Source: Carya illinoinensis (lineage: Eukaryota; Streptophyta; Magnoliopsida; Fagales; Juglandaceae). From it: a DNA stretch of 64,000 nucleotides. Position 1 is the stretch's first letter, and every line of letters begins with the position of its first letter. The notes beneath the pieces are model-generated. The model did no database searches and had not been told where the DNA came from. It worked only from the letters and a program-made list of their open reading frames with translations. Below, piece after piece: positions 1 to 11,966 of the stretch. The DNA lies in assembly GCF_018687715.1 (NCBI RefSeq), contig NC_056755.1, positions 21,283,501 to 21,347,500 on the forward strand. The letters run 5' to 3'. Made by a program: the position numbers and the translations under genes.

Positions 1-709
1 TGTGTTATCTTCTAGTAGCAATATGCAGAATTTGATGAATGTCTAGTGTATTATGAGTCAAGATGGACATTCAAAAAGTGTAATGTACTCCAAAAAGTGT
101 TGAGACATTTTTCATGGATTCTTAGACTTCAAAGATTGTTTATGTCCCTATCAACTGCGAAAGATATATCTTAGTATCACAAGAAAAGTCAAAAATGAAA
201 ACTTTCTTTTGGATCCTACTGATTCATTATAATGGAAAAAATTTGATACTGAGTACCCATGGTTTGCCAAAGAACCTCGCAATGTATGACTTGGGTTAGC
301 AATGGATGGTTAATTTTAATCCATTTGGCAACATGAACACTTCTCATAGTACTTAAACAGTCATATTAATGCCATATAATTTACCACTTTGGAAGTGCAT
401 GAATAATCCATACTTTATGATGACTCTACTTATACTAGGGCCAAGATCGATCACTAGGAAATGAAATAAACGTATATCTTTATGCACTTATTGCAAAGTT
501 GTAAGAGTTATGAGATCATGGTGTTAGTACATAAGATGTGGCCTCATCAAGAGAGTTCAAGATGCATGCTGCAGTGCTGTGGACAATAAATGATTTTCCA
601 ACATATGAAAAATTGTATGGATGGAGCACAAAAGATAAAATTTTTTGTCCTATCTATAATAAAGATACTCAGTCTTAATGGTTGAAAAATGGTAAAAAAT
701 TATGTTTCA
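1..709 (+). pseudogene. TNP2-type (CACTA) transposase remnant, cut by the window edge
   Basis: No open frame remains, but the DNA follows the transposase of the CACTA element at 37.6-38.3 kb in the same order. Matching stretches include the region translating like VLRHF..RLQRLF near 85-150, the segment around 361-480 that matches 37945-38060, and 555-640, which matches 38140-38215 (the 'WTINDFP' region). Similarity fades after about 709. It represents the middle of a TNP2 (transposase_21) protein with many substitutions and stops. It runs off the left edge, so its element ends are not visible. It is much more decayed than the copy at 37-40 kb and is not a recent duplicate of it. The family call is firm because colinearity extends over ~600 bp; function is lost. 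Confidence 0.75.
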
Positions 710-1021
710 TGATATATATAATGAAATATTTTATTTCATCATTAAGTCATATTAAGTATTATTCCCACACATTGCACTTGTCTATGACTAGTAAATATAA
801 TTTAGGGGTCCAATATGATCTTAAATAAGACTTAAAAAATTCTAACTATGTATTTATTATTGAACACCCTAGTTATTGTATGAAAGTATGTTTATTGTTT
901 TATATAATATTACTTGTTTCAAAAGAATGGTCTTATAACTCATAGCACATGTAAAATGGTTAATTTTAAGTTTCGATCGAGTTTAGATGTTTGGTAGAGT
1001 CACGTCTATTGCAATAAAATA
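710..1021. other. AT-rich spacer, no gene seen
   Basis: This lies between the TNP2 remnant and the LINE. It is AT-rich with stops in all frames. It may be more of the decayed CACTA element, but I cannot match it to anything. Confidence 0.5.
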
Positions 1022-1030
1022 AATCAAAGA
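1022..1030. repeat. Probable LINE target-site duplication, left copy
   Basis: AATCAAAGA here and again at 12028-12036 directly after the LINE poly(A). The adjacent A run makes the exact left limit of the right copy ambiguous. Confidence 0.55.
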
Positions 1031-1197
1031 CACACTGCAAGGTGCTCTGAACAGTATACTAACAAAAGAGGAGGCAACAACAAGGTCCTTTCCTTAAGGG
1101 ATAAGGTAGAGTGTCCTTTCCTTCCTAGAAGGGTAGGGCGGTGGAGCATATTTCTTCAACTTTCTAGTCAAATTCAAAACTTTGCAACATCAGAGAG

Positions 1198-2524
1198 ATG
1201 GCAGATGAATTGGCTAAGCTATGGGAAGGCTTTTCCTTAATAGAAGTAGAAAAGGAAGAGATTACCTTTACTGAGGAGGAAACGTAATGTGCAATTGCAA
1301 GAGCAAATAGGTACTTACATCTTCATGCTCTAACAGGAAAAAATAAAATAAAATCTAAATAAAGAAGCCTTCAAGACAACTATGAGCAAAATCCGGAACC
1401 ATGAAGGCTTTATATGCTTTAATGAAGTGGGACACAACAGGTTTCTTGTTGAATTTCAGAAGGTTGTGGATATTGAAAGGGTTTTAAAAGGCCAACCTTG
1501 GTCTTTTGACGAGAATTTAATTTGCATCAAAGCCTTTGACAACAACACATCACCAAGTGAGACAATTTCTTCGAAGAACCTTTTTGGATTCAATTATTTG
1601 GACTGCCTCTAGCAGCCATGACAGTTGAGGGGGGAGAAAGAATAAGATCCTCTATTAGAGAAGTCTTGGATGTAGATGTGGATGGTGATGGATTAGGATG
1701 GGGAAAATACCTTAGAATTCAGGTCATCATGGATACCACAAAACCTTTGCCTTGTGGTAAACTGATTAGAGTAGAGGGAATTCAAAGGTGGATTGACTTT
1801 AAATATGAGAGATTGCCACTTTTTTGCTTTCATTGTGGGGCTATTCAACACATAGGCAGAGTCTATACAAAGGAGAAAACAAGATGTAAAGCCAAAGAAG
1901 CAAAGCAATCTCAATATGAAAAATGGTTACAGGTTAGAACATATTAAGCAGAGGAGACAAAAGAATAGGAGGAAGTAAACAAAAGCCACATATATACATT
2001 CAAGATGAACCTAAGGGTAATAGTAGTAGGGGATTGATCACACAATCTGTCTTGTAGGAAATAACTCAGGAAGAACAACTTCTTCATCTTGCTTAGGAGC
2101 ACCATATGTCAAGTCACGCCTCAGATGAATCACATGTAGACAAAGGAAAACGAAAGGTAGATATCAGTAACAAAGAAGAGTTTTGCGAAGATTAACTGAA
2201 AATTTTATCAGATGAGGGGTATTTGTCAAATAACACTCAGGATCAAGTGAACAACAACGTTAGAAGTATTGTAAGAACACCAGCAACCACTCAAAAGTTC
2301 ACTAATCCTTCAAACAACAGCTCAAATTATCCTAGACCAACTCATTGAACATAGGTGAATTAAAAACAAAGGCAGTGGGAGGGAAGAGGAGAGCAAGGGT
2401 TGGCAACTCACCTAAACAGGTAGAAAAGGACAAAGCTATTTATAGCTCAAGAGATATAAGCGGGAAAAAAAGAGACAAAGACCCATCCGAAAGTGAAGTC
2501 CAAAAAGGGTCAAACAAAAAATAA
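1198..2524 (+). pseudogene. LINE ORF1 (DUF4283 / CCHC zinc-knuckle RNA-binding protein), broken
   Basis: In plant L1 elements this protein binds the element RNA. The start ATG at 1198 opens MADELAKLWEGFSL, a typical plant ORF1 start, but a TAA at 1285-1287 ends it. The next piece (1382-1612, another frame) carries the DUF4283-like section with 'FLVEFQKVVDIERVLKGQPW'. The piece at 1618-1947 contains a zinc-knuckle region, C-F-H-C-x4-H-x4-Y, at about 1820-1875. The fourth ligand, normally Cys, reads Tyr (TAT), so the knuckle is damaged. A basic tail can be followed in pieces to a stop at about 2522. ORF2 starts some 40 bp downstream. The identification is good; the exact exonless frame path is inferred. 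Confidence 0.75.
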
Positions 2525-2563
2525 ATAACTGGTGGAAGCTGCTAAGTAGCCCCACTAGCGGCA

Positions 2564-2731
2564 ATGAGATGCATGTCTTGGAACTGTCGAGGGCTTGGGA
2601 ACCCCAGAACAGTTCATGTGCTTCACTCCTTAGTGAAGAAAAAGTGCCCCAATTTGCTCTTTCTTAATGAGACTAAATCCACGAGGGTGAGAATGGAAAG
2701 AGTAAGGGACAGCATAGGTTTTGATAGAAGT
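2564..2731 (+). pseudogene. LINE ORF2, first part of the endonuclease domain
   Basis: The ATG at 2564 opens MRCMSWNCRGLGNPR, the classic start of the apurinic-type endonuclease of plant LINEs, which nicks the target site for reverse transcription. The frame stays open until the Copia insertion at 2732. The coding sequence resumes after the Copia 3' TSD at 7441 (IVNSKGSNGGLAMMW), and both flanks are in the same frame if one TSD copy is ignored. So the two parts belong to a single ORF2 interrupted by the insertion. The Glu of the 'LNET' motif (usually 'LxET', metal binding) is present. Confidence 0.85.
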
Positions 2732-2998
2732 TATTGACGAACAACTCTCGCCAGACTCAACACCAGCTGAAGTAGTTCCTACAACGTAGGAGTAGGATAT
2801 GGTGATCCTATTTTTGAATTATAAAATTTAAGTTAGTTCTTGTAATCCTGTATTTGAATTTTAAATTCTTTACGTTAGCTCCAACAACAGCAATAAGGAT
2901 TTCTATTATATCAGCTAGTTATAAAAACCCAGCATTGTATACGGGTCCATACATGAAAAACAGAGACTTTCGAATTTGTATCTATCTGATTTTCTACA
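2732..2998 (+). repeat. Copia 5' LTR
   Basis: 267 bp, beginning TATTGACGAAC and ending TTTTCTACA. The limits are set by the GAAGT TSD outside and the primer site inside. A TATA-like TATAAAAA lies at 2920-2927, about 70 bp before the LTR end. The termini are TA...CA rather than TG...CA. Confidence 0.92.
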
Positions 2999-3008
2999 TG
3001 GTATCAGC
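2999..3008 (+). promoter_or_regulatory. Primer binding site for initiator-Met tRNA
   Basis: TGGTATCAGC directly follows the 5' LTR and matches the complement of the 3' end of plant initiator Met tRNA, the usual primer of Copia reverse transcription. The match becomes poorer after ten bases. Confidence 0.85.
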
Positions 3009-3055
3009 TTGAGCCAATTGACCAACGTCTTTACGTATCCTCTCCTTCCTCCACT

Positions 3056-6000
3056 ATGCCAGACACCACACCTGCTGTTGTTCCCTCTCTTATTACCCCA
3101 CCCACTATTAATGTCACCAAGCTTTCCCGTGACAACTATCCTGTCTGGAAAGCTCAGCTTTTACCCTTCTTTCGTGGCCAAGGTCTCTTAGGCTACCTTG
3201 ACAACACCACCGCCGCTCCCTCTACGGAAATTCAAGTTGTCCATTCCGAAACCAATGTCATTTCTACAATCCCAAACCCTCTCTATGAACACTGGTTATG
3301 GCAGGATGCTATTGTGCTTGCTATTCTTTTCTCTACCATTACTGAGACTATCTTAGTGCAGGTAGTTTCTCACACGACTTCTGCTAGTGTTTGGCACGCT
3401 TTGGAAATTTCCTTCTCGTCTCAGTCCCGAGCCTATATTATTCAGTTACGTACTGATCTTGCTACTGCTCGCAAAGGTGCCCTCTCTGCTACTTATTATT
3501 TTATGCAGATTAAACGTTATTCTGATGAGCTGGCCATTGCTGGTCAACCCCTTGCATGTGATGAGATAATCACCTATCTCCTTGCTGGTCTCGGTCATGA
3601 CTATAATCCTCTTGTAACTACTATCTCTGCTCGCAAAGATCCCGTTACTCTCGAGGAGGTTTACTCTCTTCTTCTCACTACAGAGTCATGCTTGTCTCAC
3701 ACTAATCAACCATTACCACAAGCATCTGTTAATGTAGCCACTCGCCAACCTCAACAAAATTCTTTACGTGGTCGTGGTGGTTATAGAGGAAAGGGGCGAG
3801 GATTCCGTAACAATTCTCAACACGTTATTTTTTCTGGACGTGGCCAGTCCACTCGTGATACTATTACCTGTCAACTCTGTGGCAAACCAGGCCACACAGC
3901 CAAAAAATGCTTCCATAGGTTTGATATCACCTATACTGCCAATTCTGATCAGCGCAGTCCATTAGCTTTCGTTGCTTCCAGCTCTTCCCCGACTGACTCT
4001 CATTGGCACCCTGACACTGGTGTGACTCATCACCTCACCAACGATATAACCAACCTCAATTTACGAAGTGAAGATTATGATGGTGCGGATCAAATTCATG
4101 TAGGCAATGGTGCAGGTTTGCAAATTTCTAAAATTGGTTCTTCCACTCTTTCTACTTCCACCACCCCATTCATCTTAAATCAAGTTTTACTTGTTCCTGA
4201 GATTCAAAAAAATTTAGTTTCCGTCCAACAATTTTGTAAGGACAATAATGTTTATTTTGAATTTCACCATGATTTTTTTGTTGTTAAGGATTACTTGGGG
4301 AATCTCCTTCATCAAGGGGCTTTTAAAGACGGATTATATTCGTTTTCTCGCTCTGCAGCCTCTCTCCATCCTCATTGTTTTTCTACAATCCGTACTCCCT
4401 ACCAGTTGTGGCATCAACGTCTCGGTCATGCCTCTCCTTCTGTTGTTCACAAAGCTGTTTCTGCCTTCACTTTTCCTGCTGCCAATAAAAGACATCCTGT
4501 CTGCTCCGATTGCCAACATGCCAAAAGCTGCTCCTTACCATTTTCATCCCGTCTTCACACCTCCAAGTTTCCTCTTGATTTAGTGTATAGCGATGTATAG
4601 GGGCCAACATCGACGCTTTCCAATTCTGGTTGTCGTTATTATGCTTCCTTTTTAGATGATTGCACTAAATTTTTATGGCTTTTTCCCCTCAAATTAAAGT
4701 CTGATGTTACATCTCTTTTTCTTCAGTTTCAATCTTATGTTGAAAGACTCTTTGAACGAAAAATCAAAATGTTCCAATCCGATTGGGGCGGTGAGTTTCG
4801 TTCATTAACCACTCATTTTAAAAATACTGGTATTCAACATAGAATAGCTTGCCCACATACCCATCAACAGATGGGTGCAATTGAACGGAGACATAAACAA
4901 ATTGTCGAAGTCGGTTTATCCATGCTATCACATTCACGTCTTCCCCACCAATTCTGGGAAGATGCTTTTATTACTAGCGTTTATTTGATAAATCGGCTTC
5001 CTACACCTATATTGCAAAACAAATCACCATTTGAACTTGTTTTTCACTGTAAACCCAATTATCAATTTCTAAAAGTCTTTGGTTGTGCGTGCTGGCCTTA
5101 CTTATGTCCCTTTAATAAACACAAAATTGATTTCCGATCCAAAACATGCATCTTCATCGGTTATAGTCTCCATCATCATGGCTATAAATGTCTTGATCTA
5201 GCAACAGGAAAAATCTATGTCTCAAATCACGTTGTCTTTGATGAAAAATCATTTCCGTATGAAAAGCCTCCTACTATCAACTCCACTACTCCTTCTAATA
5301 CAGTCAGCTTATCCACTTTCCTCACCCCTCCCACTCCCATTTCTTTTCCTCTATTTTCTTCTGCAGGTAACTTGCCAACTGCCTCACCACCTCCAACACT
5401 TTGTGCGGCACCATCGGTATCGGATCTTCCTCAAGATGAGATTCTTCCATCCACTCAACCGGTGCTCCACGCGACTTCCAGTTCAGTCCAAGCCACTTGC
5501 AGCAATACACATGTTATGACTACTCGGTCCAAAAATAACATTAGGAAACCTAAGCAAGTCTTCGATGGCAGTATCATTCATCCTCTTCCACGAGCATTAC
5601 TTGCTGCCGTCACACATGATAGCACTGAACCCTCATGCTATACTGAAGTAGCAAAGCATCATCATTGGCGTGCTGCTATGAATCATGAGTTTGATGCGTT
5701 ACTAAAAACCCATACATGGGACTTAGTTCCTCCTAATCCTTATGCTAATGTTGTCGGCTGCCGATGGATTTTCAAAATCAAGAGACATGCCGACGGTACT
5801 ATCGAGCGCTACAAAGTGCGACTGGTAGCCAAAGGGAATCATCAACAACATGGTGTCGACTTTCATGAAAACTACAGCCCCGTAATCAAACCTGCGACTG
5901 TCCGTCTTATTCTCTCCATTGCAGTCTCTAGAGGGTGGTGCCTTCGTCAGATTGATATACAAAATGGTTTTTACACGGATCATTACAGGAAGAGGTTTTT

Positions 6001-7168
6001 ATGGTTCAACCTCCAGGATTCCAACACCCCCAGTTTCCACAATATCTCTGTAAACTTAAACGCTCGTTATATGGGCTGCGCCAGGCACCAAGACAGTGGT
6101 TTTCTCGCTTGACAGATTCTCTCCTGGAACTTGGTTTTGTTGACAGTAAAGCTGACTCTTCTCTATTCATCTTCCGTTCTCACTCTCATGTTATATATTT
6201 TCTCATCTACGTAGATGATATAATTATTACTGGGTCGGATACTCACCTTGTCAACAATCTGATTACTACTTTACACAAAGAGTTTGTAGTCAAAGATCTC
6301 GGGAATTTACCTTATTTTCTGGGAGTTGAAGCTATACATTCTGATGATGGCCTATACTTAACACAGCGCAAGTATGTAATTGATTTATTATAGCGGTCTA
6401 TCATGGAACATTGCAAACCGTGTGTTACTCCTATGTCCACTTCCTCCCATCTCTCCATAAATGATGAAGGTAACTTTGATGATCCGTTTTTGTATAGGAG
6501 TATAGTTGGAGGACTACAATATCTATCTTTTACAAGACCAAATATTGCTTACTCAGTTCATCGGGTCAGCAAATTCATGCACAATCCGAAGGTGTCGCAT
6601 TGGCAGTCGGTAAAAAGAATCCTGAGGTTTTTAAAACACACAGTTTCGCATGGTTTATTTCTTTCACGTCAAAATGCACTTCAGTTTCAAGCCTTTTCTG
6701 ATGCCGACTGGGCAGGTGATCATGATGATAGAGCTCTGTGGGTTCTTACTGCATCTTCCTTGGCCAGACTCTAGTCTCTTGGCGCTGCAAACAACAAAAC
6801 ACAGTGGCAAGAAGCAATACTGAAGCAGAGTACAAAGCTCTGGCAAATGCTGCAGCTGAACTTCTCTGGTTGCAGTCCCTCACGTTGGAGCTTGGACTTC
6901 AAATGGTTACTCCACCCGTGTTGTGGTGTGATAATATCGGGGCTACGTATCTGACTGCAAATCCCGTATTCCATGCACACACCAAGCACATCGAAATCGA
7001 TTTCCACTTCGTACGTGATCTTGTCGCAACAAAACAGCTCCTAGTTTGATTCATCTCTAGCTGCGATCAAATAGCCGATCTTCTCACCAAACCGCTAGTA
7101 GCTACTCGCTTCAGGTTGTTGTCTTCCAATCTCAGTGTCCAAGACATTCCCCTGAGATTGAGGAGGCG
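3056..7168 (+). pseudogene. Copia gag-pol polyprotein with three in-frame stops and two frameshifts
   Basis: Starts at ATG 3056. In order: gag with 'LSRDNYPVWKAQLLPF'; a CCHC knuckle CQLCGKPGHTAKKC at about residues 273-286; aspartic protease with DTG (WHPDTGVTHH, about residue 322); the integrase zinc region (H-H-C-C, about 4410-4530); the integrase core 4640-5100 including QSDWGGEF and GAIERRHK; RT from about 5690 with catalytic YVDD near 6210; RNase H with 'FSDADWAGD' and 'NTEAEYKAL'. Breaks: TAG 4598-4600 inside integrase; loss of one T in the T-run at 5968-5972 in RT; TAG 6391-6393; a frameshift near 6725-6740 in RNase H; TGA 7047-7049. All domains are recognisable but no functional polyprotein can be made. 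Confidence 0.92.
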
Positions 7169-7435
7169 TATTGACGAACAACTCTCGGCAGACTCAACAC
7201 CAGCTGAAGTAGTTCCTACAACGTAGGAGTAGGATATGGTGATCCTGTTTTTGAATTATAAAATTTATGTCAGTTCTTGTAATCCTGTATTTGAATTTTA
7301 AATTCTTTACGTTAGCTCCAACAGCAGCAATAAGGATTTCTGTTATATCAGCTAGTTATAAAAACCCAGCATTGTATACAATTCCATACATGAAAAACAG
7401 AGACTTTCGAATTTGTATCTATCTGATTTTCTACA
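7169..7435 (+). repeat. Copia 3' LTR
   Basis: 267 bp, same length as the 5' LTR with 9 substitutions and no indel by eye. A purine-rich stretch (GATTGAGGAGGCG) immediately precedes it and serves as the plus-strand primer. The TSD GAAGT follows at 7436-7440. Confidence 0.92.
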
Positions 7436-10400
7436 GAAGTTTTATTGTGAACAGCAAAGGAAGCAATGGGGGGTTGGCAATGATGTGGAAATCAGATTTT
7501 GATATAGAGGTGGAAACTTATACCAACTTTCACATTTAAGTTAGATTGATTGACTTACAAAATGAAAAGACTTGGTCAATAACAGGATTCTACCATAACC
7601 CAAAAACTAAAAAAAGAGAAGGTAGCTGGCATTTATTAAGGATCCTGAAACCAAATGACCAAAGACCTTGGCTGTGTATGGGAGATTTCAACAAAATTCT
7701 ATACCAGCATGAGAAAATTGCGGATCAAATAAAACCTTTGCTAAAATGGATGATTTAAAATAGGCTATGCAAGAGAATGATCTAAATGACATGGGGTACA
7801 ATGGAGCTAAATACACTTGGTCAAACAATAGAGAGGGGTCATAATTCATCAAGCATAGACTTGATAGAGTGTTAGCAAACTCAAAATGCATGAGTCTATA
7901 CCCAGACATTTATGTTTCTGTCTTACCAGCATGTGCATTAGACCACTGTCCTTTGTTTACAACTCTTAGCACTCAGTTAAACCATTCAAGAAGAAGATAA
8001 AGGATTTTTCAGATATGAACTTAGTTGGGGTCTGAATAATGAGTGCAAAGCATTAATATCTGAAGCCTGGAAAGAAAGGAACAAAGATGGCAAGTTAATC
8101 AATACACTAATTTGAAAAGATGAAAATATCAGCTACTTAGGTGGAACAAAGAACAAAGAAAGGCAACCAAAGAAATCCTTGAAATCCAGCTTAGAAATTT
8201 ATAAGAGCTTCAAGAAAGAAACACAGGAACAAACTATGAGGCAATTAGAAAAATTCAAAATTAGTTGTGTATAAAGCTGGAACAAGAAGAAATGAAGTGG
8301 CAACAAAGATCAAAACAAAAATGGCTTAAAGAGAGGGACAAGAACACTAGATACTTTCATTCTTATGCAACCCAGAGAAAAAAGAACAACACAATCAACA
8401 AAATCACTGATAAAGAGGGGCACAAGTACACAAGCCCCCAAGAGATAAACTCAACCTTTCAGAACTTTTATAAAACTCTCTATACTACTTCAAATCCAAT
8501 GAATCAAGCACAGTGTGTGGAGCCCATACCTACTCTTATTACCGAAGAGATGAACAACTGTCTCCTAAGGGAATTCAAATTTTCAGAAGTACATGAAGCA
8601 ATCTTCAACATGAATCCTATGAGCGCACCTGGTCCTGATGGATTCTCAGCTGGATTCTTTCAACAAAACTAGGACACAATAGGTAATGACTTAGGTGAGG
8701 CAGTCATTAAAGCACTCAACACAAACAATTGGGATAAAGCTGTCAATGAGACTTTCATAGTCTTAATTCCAAAACAGAAAAATTCTACCTTTGTCACAGC
8801 ATTTAGGCCAAATAGTTTGTGTAACATGCTATACAAAATAATGGTCAAGATCCTAGCAAGCAGGCTGAAATTAATACTACTAACAATCATCTCAACAACA
8901 CAAAGTGCATATGTTTTAGGAAGACACATAACAGATAATGTCATTCTTGCCTTTGAAGCTTTACACTCAATGCAAAGAAAAATGAAAGGGGCACAAGGAT
9001 ACATGTCTTTAAAGATGGATATGAGCAAAACATATGACAGATTGGAATGGAGCTTTATAGAATTGGTTATGGAAAAAATGGGACTCAATAGGAAATGGAT
9101 TGACATTATCCTAAACTATGTTAAAACAGTTTCATATTCCCTATTGATCAATGGTACTCCTCAACCAAGTTTTATACCTTCTAGAGGAGTTATATAGGGT
9201 GATCCACTATCACCCTATCTATTCATTATCTGCTTAGAGGCACTTAGTCAAATGCTCAATAAAGCTGAGGAAGCAAAGCTGATAACTGGGCTACCTATGG
9301 CAAGAGGAAAAGTACATATTAGTCACCTATTTTTTGCAGATGGCTACATGATGTTTTGTAAGGCTACAGATCATGAGTGGAGCATAATAAGACACCTTAT
9401 CAGCATGTATGAAGCAGCATCAAAACAAAGGATGAACAAAGACAAGTCTGGCCTATTTTTTAGCAAAAATACTTAGAGTTCAACAAGGGACAACATCACA
9501 AGAAAAGTAGAAATCAGAATCACTAACTCATTTGAGAAATATCTCGATCTTCCAACAATAATCGGTAGATCAAGAAACAAGGAGTTCAAAGATATCATTG
9601 ACAAGGTTCGTAGCAAGATAAACAATTGGAAGTTTAAGTTCTTATCACAAGCAGGAAGAGAAATCATGCTTAAAGCTGTAATTTAGGCAATCCCAACTTA
9701 CTCTATGTGAGTCTTCAAAATGCCGAAAAGTTTGCTAAAGCAACTAAACAAAATGATGAGAGGATATTGGTGGGGTCAAGCTAATTAAGAGAAAGAAGTA
9801 AATTGGCTGAGTTGGTCACAAATGGGGTAGTCAAACAATCTAGGGGGTCTTGGTTTTAGAGAATTCGAAAATTTCAATCTTCCATTGCTTGCAAAGCAAG
9901 GTTGGAAGATAATCACATGTCCAAATTCTCTAGTATCAAGAGTCATAAAATGCAAATAGTTTCCTAGAATTGACTTCTTCAAAGCCAAGGTGGGAAGTAA
10001 TCCTTCATTCATTTGGAGGAATATTCTTTCTGCAAGAACACTACTCGAAGAATGGCTCATACGGAGAATTGGAGATAGTAAATCAGTCAATATTTGGACT
10101 GATCTATGGCTACCTAAACCTGTCTCTTATAAAAGTCAAAGTGGGAACAGATTACTTGGAGAGGATGCCAAAGTAGAGCAACCAACTAATTCAAGCAGAA
10201 ATGAAAGCATGGAATACTAGACTGATTCAAGCAGTTTTTGACAAAACAGAAGCAAATCTGATCAAGCAAATTCCAGTTTCCCAATGCAATCAAAAAGACA
10301 AGTTGGTGTGGAGAGACAATACAAATGGAGAGTTTTCAATTCATAGTGCTTACCATCTTCAAGGAGAATTACAAGAACGAATCAAGGGTCAACAGTCTCT

Positions 10401-11351
10401 TAACCACAACCACAACGAAAAATGGACAAATTTGTGGAAGCTTGACATACCACCAGCTTCAAAGAATTTCTTGTGGAGAGCATGCAGGAACATCCTTCCA
10501 ACCAAGCTTAACCTATGCAAAAAAAAAAAAGAATTTTAGATGACTCCAATTTTCCAATGTGCTTAATGAAGCCAGAAAGCATTGAACACATACTATGGGA
10601 ATGTGCATCAACTAATGATGTGCTCAATCAGTGCTCTAGGAAAATACAGAAAAGCCAATGGTCCTATGGGAATTTGAAGAATTAATGCAGGACATGTTCA
10701 AAAAGCTTAACAAGGAGGAAATGCAAGAATGAGCATTAACATTTTGGTCTCTTTGGTGGAGAAGGAATCAGCTTGTTTTCAAAAATATTCTCATTGATCC
10801 ATACTTAGTGTCACAAAGAGTGAGCAGATGCAGCTTGACATCTCTCAATCAGTTTCGAGAGTGAGATCCAAAACTCTTCAAATGACTTCATAAGAACCAC
10901 GTGGGAATGTCCACCTCAAGTTTTTTGCAAAATCAACTCGGATGTATCAATTGATAAGAAACTTTGTGTAATAGGTATAGGTGTGGCAGTAAGAGATGAA
11001 GGAAATTTTTTGGCTACTTTGAGGAAAAAACTTAATCTACTTCCTGATCCACTTCTAGCAGAAGCCATAGCAGCACTCACAGCTGCATTTTTGGTCTAGA
11101 ATTGGGAGTGAGTAGGGCAATTCTAGAAGGCAACTCTCAAACAATGGAAAAAGAGGTCCAACAGATGAAGCAAAATGGAAGTTATCTTGATATGATCATC
11201 TCATAAATCAAACAAACGATAGCTAGTTACAGAGAATGTAAAATCTATTATATACCTTGCGATGGCAATTCTATTGCCCACAACTTAGGAAAGAGAGCTT
11301 TGCATGTAACATAGAGTCTGGTCGAAATGAATGAAACTCCAAACTGTTTTA
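7436..11351 (+). pseudogene. LINE ORF2, rest of endonuclease, reverse transcriptase, zf-RVT and RNase H
   Basis: Continues ORF2 after the Copia insertion. Endonuclease 7441-8030 ('WLCMGDFNKIL' near 7670). RT 8265-9480: the 'NPMSAPGPDGFSAGFF' block near 8620, 'SLKMDMSKTYDRLEW' near 9005, then a TAG at 9195-9197 where the conserved Gln of the RQGDP motif is expected. The catalytic FADD motif near 9330 reads FADG, so the second metal-binding Asp is lost. zf-RVT at about 10200-10540 ('LWKLDIPPASKNFLWRACRN'). RNase H (RVT_3 type) from about 10915 ('KINSDVSIDKKLCVIGIGVAVRDE'), to about 11340. Several more stops and frameshifts occur. The ORF is interrupted near its end by the MITE at 11352. Confidence 0.88.
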
Positions 11352-11966
11352 GAGCACTCTCCATGGCTCATGTATAATACAAAAAATGTAAAATATTTAA
11401 AATAATGTTCATAAAATGAGCTCCATCCGATTAAGTAAAAGATTTTGTAAAATATAAGTTGCTACAGTAACCTGATACAGTAACCCGCTACTGTTTATTC
11501 TTCAAATAATTTTTTTTATTATTTATACTTCATTTATTCCCTCATTTCCTTTTACTTCTTTTTACATTTCATTTACTCCCTCATTTCCTTTTACTTCTTT
11601 TTACATTTCAATACAAATTCTTTTCTAAAAATATCTTGAAAATATTATTTATCCAATTTTTTCATATTTGCTTTTATTTTTATTTTTTTATTTAACTTAT
11701 ATAATTTTATTTTGTGTTTATAGGACTGAATTACATTACATTATATATAATAATATATTGTAAATATTACAAAAAATATATGGATATTACAAATTTATTG
11801 GTAGAAATGAAATATTTAAAAATAAATAAATAAACATTATTTAAATGATATGAAAAAATATATATAAACTAATATAAAGTTTATTGTAAAAGTCAATATG
11901 TCAAATAAAATAAATAAATTTTAGTCGTGTTTTAAAATATAGAATAAATGAACCTTGAAAGTACTC
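11352..11966. mobile_element. MITE (615 bp) in the LINE 3' end, TSD TTA
   Basis: Left end GAGCACTCTCCATGGCTCATG; the reverse complement of the right end reads GAGTACTTTCAAGGTTCATT, about 17 of 24 bases identical by eye. TTA flanks both sides (11349-11351 and 11967-11969), as in Tourist/Harbinger-type elements. The interior is AT-rich and non-coding. The LINE 3' sequence and its poly(A) continue at once on the right side, which supports the insertion. Old, given terminal divergence. Confidence 0.65.
11531..11608. repeat. Two tandem copies of a 39-bp unit
   Basis: Copies start at 11531 and 11570 (CATTTAYTCCCTCATTTCC...) and differ at one base by eye. The duplication lies inside the MITE. Confidence 0.85.

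Larger units (their letters stand above)
2732..7435 (+). mobile_element. Ty1/Copia LTR retrotransposon, complete structure, decayed coding region
   Basis: 4704 bp inserted in the LINE endonuclease, flanked by the 5-bp TSD GAAGT (2727-2731 and 7436-7440). LTRs of 267 bp at both ends, a tRNA-iMet primer site after the 5' LTR and a purine stretch before the 3' LTR define it fully. The domain order gag-PR-IN-RT-RNaseH is that of Copia. The gag N-terminus and zinc-knuckle surroundings suggest the Ale/Retrofit lineage (inference). I count 9 differences between the LTRs over 267 bp (about 3.4%), so the insertion is moderately recent on a plant scale. It is younger than the LINE it disrupts. Confidence 0.95.
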
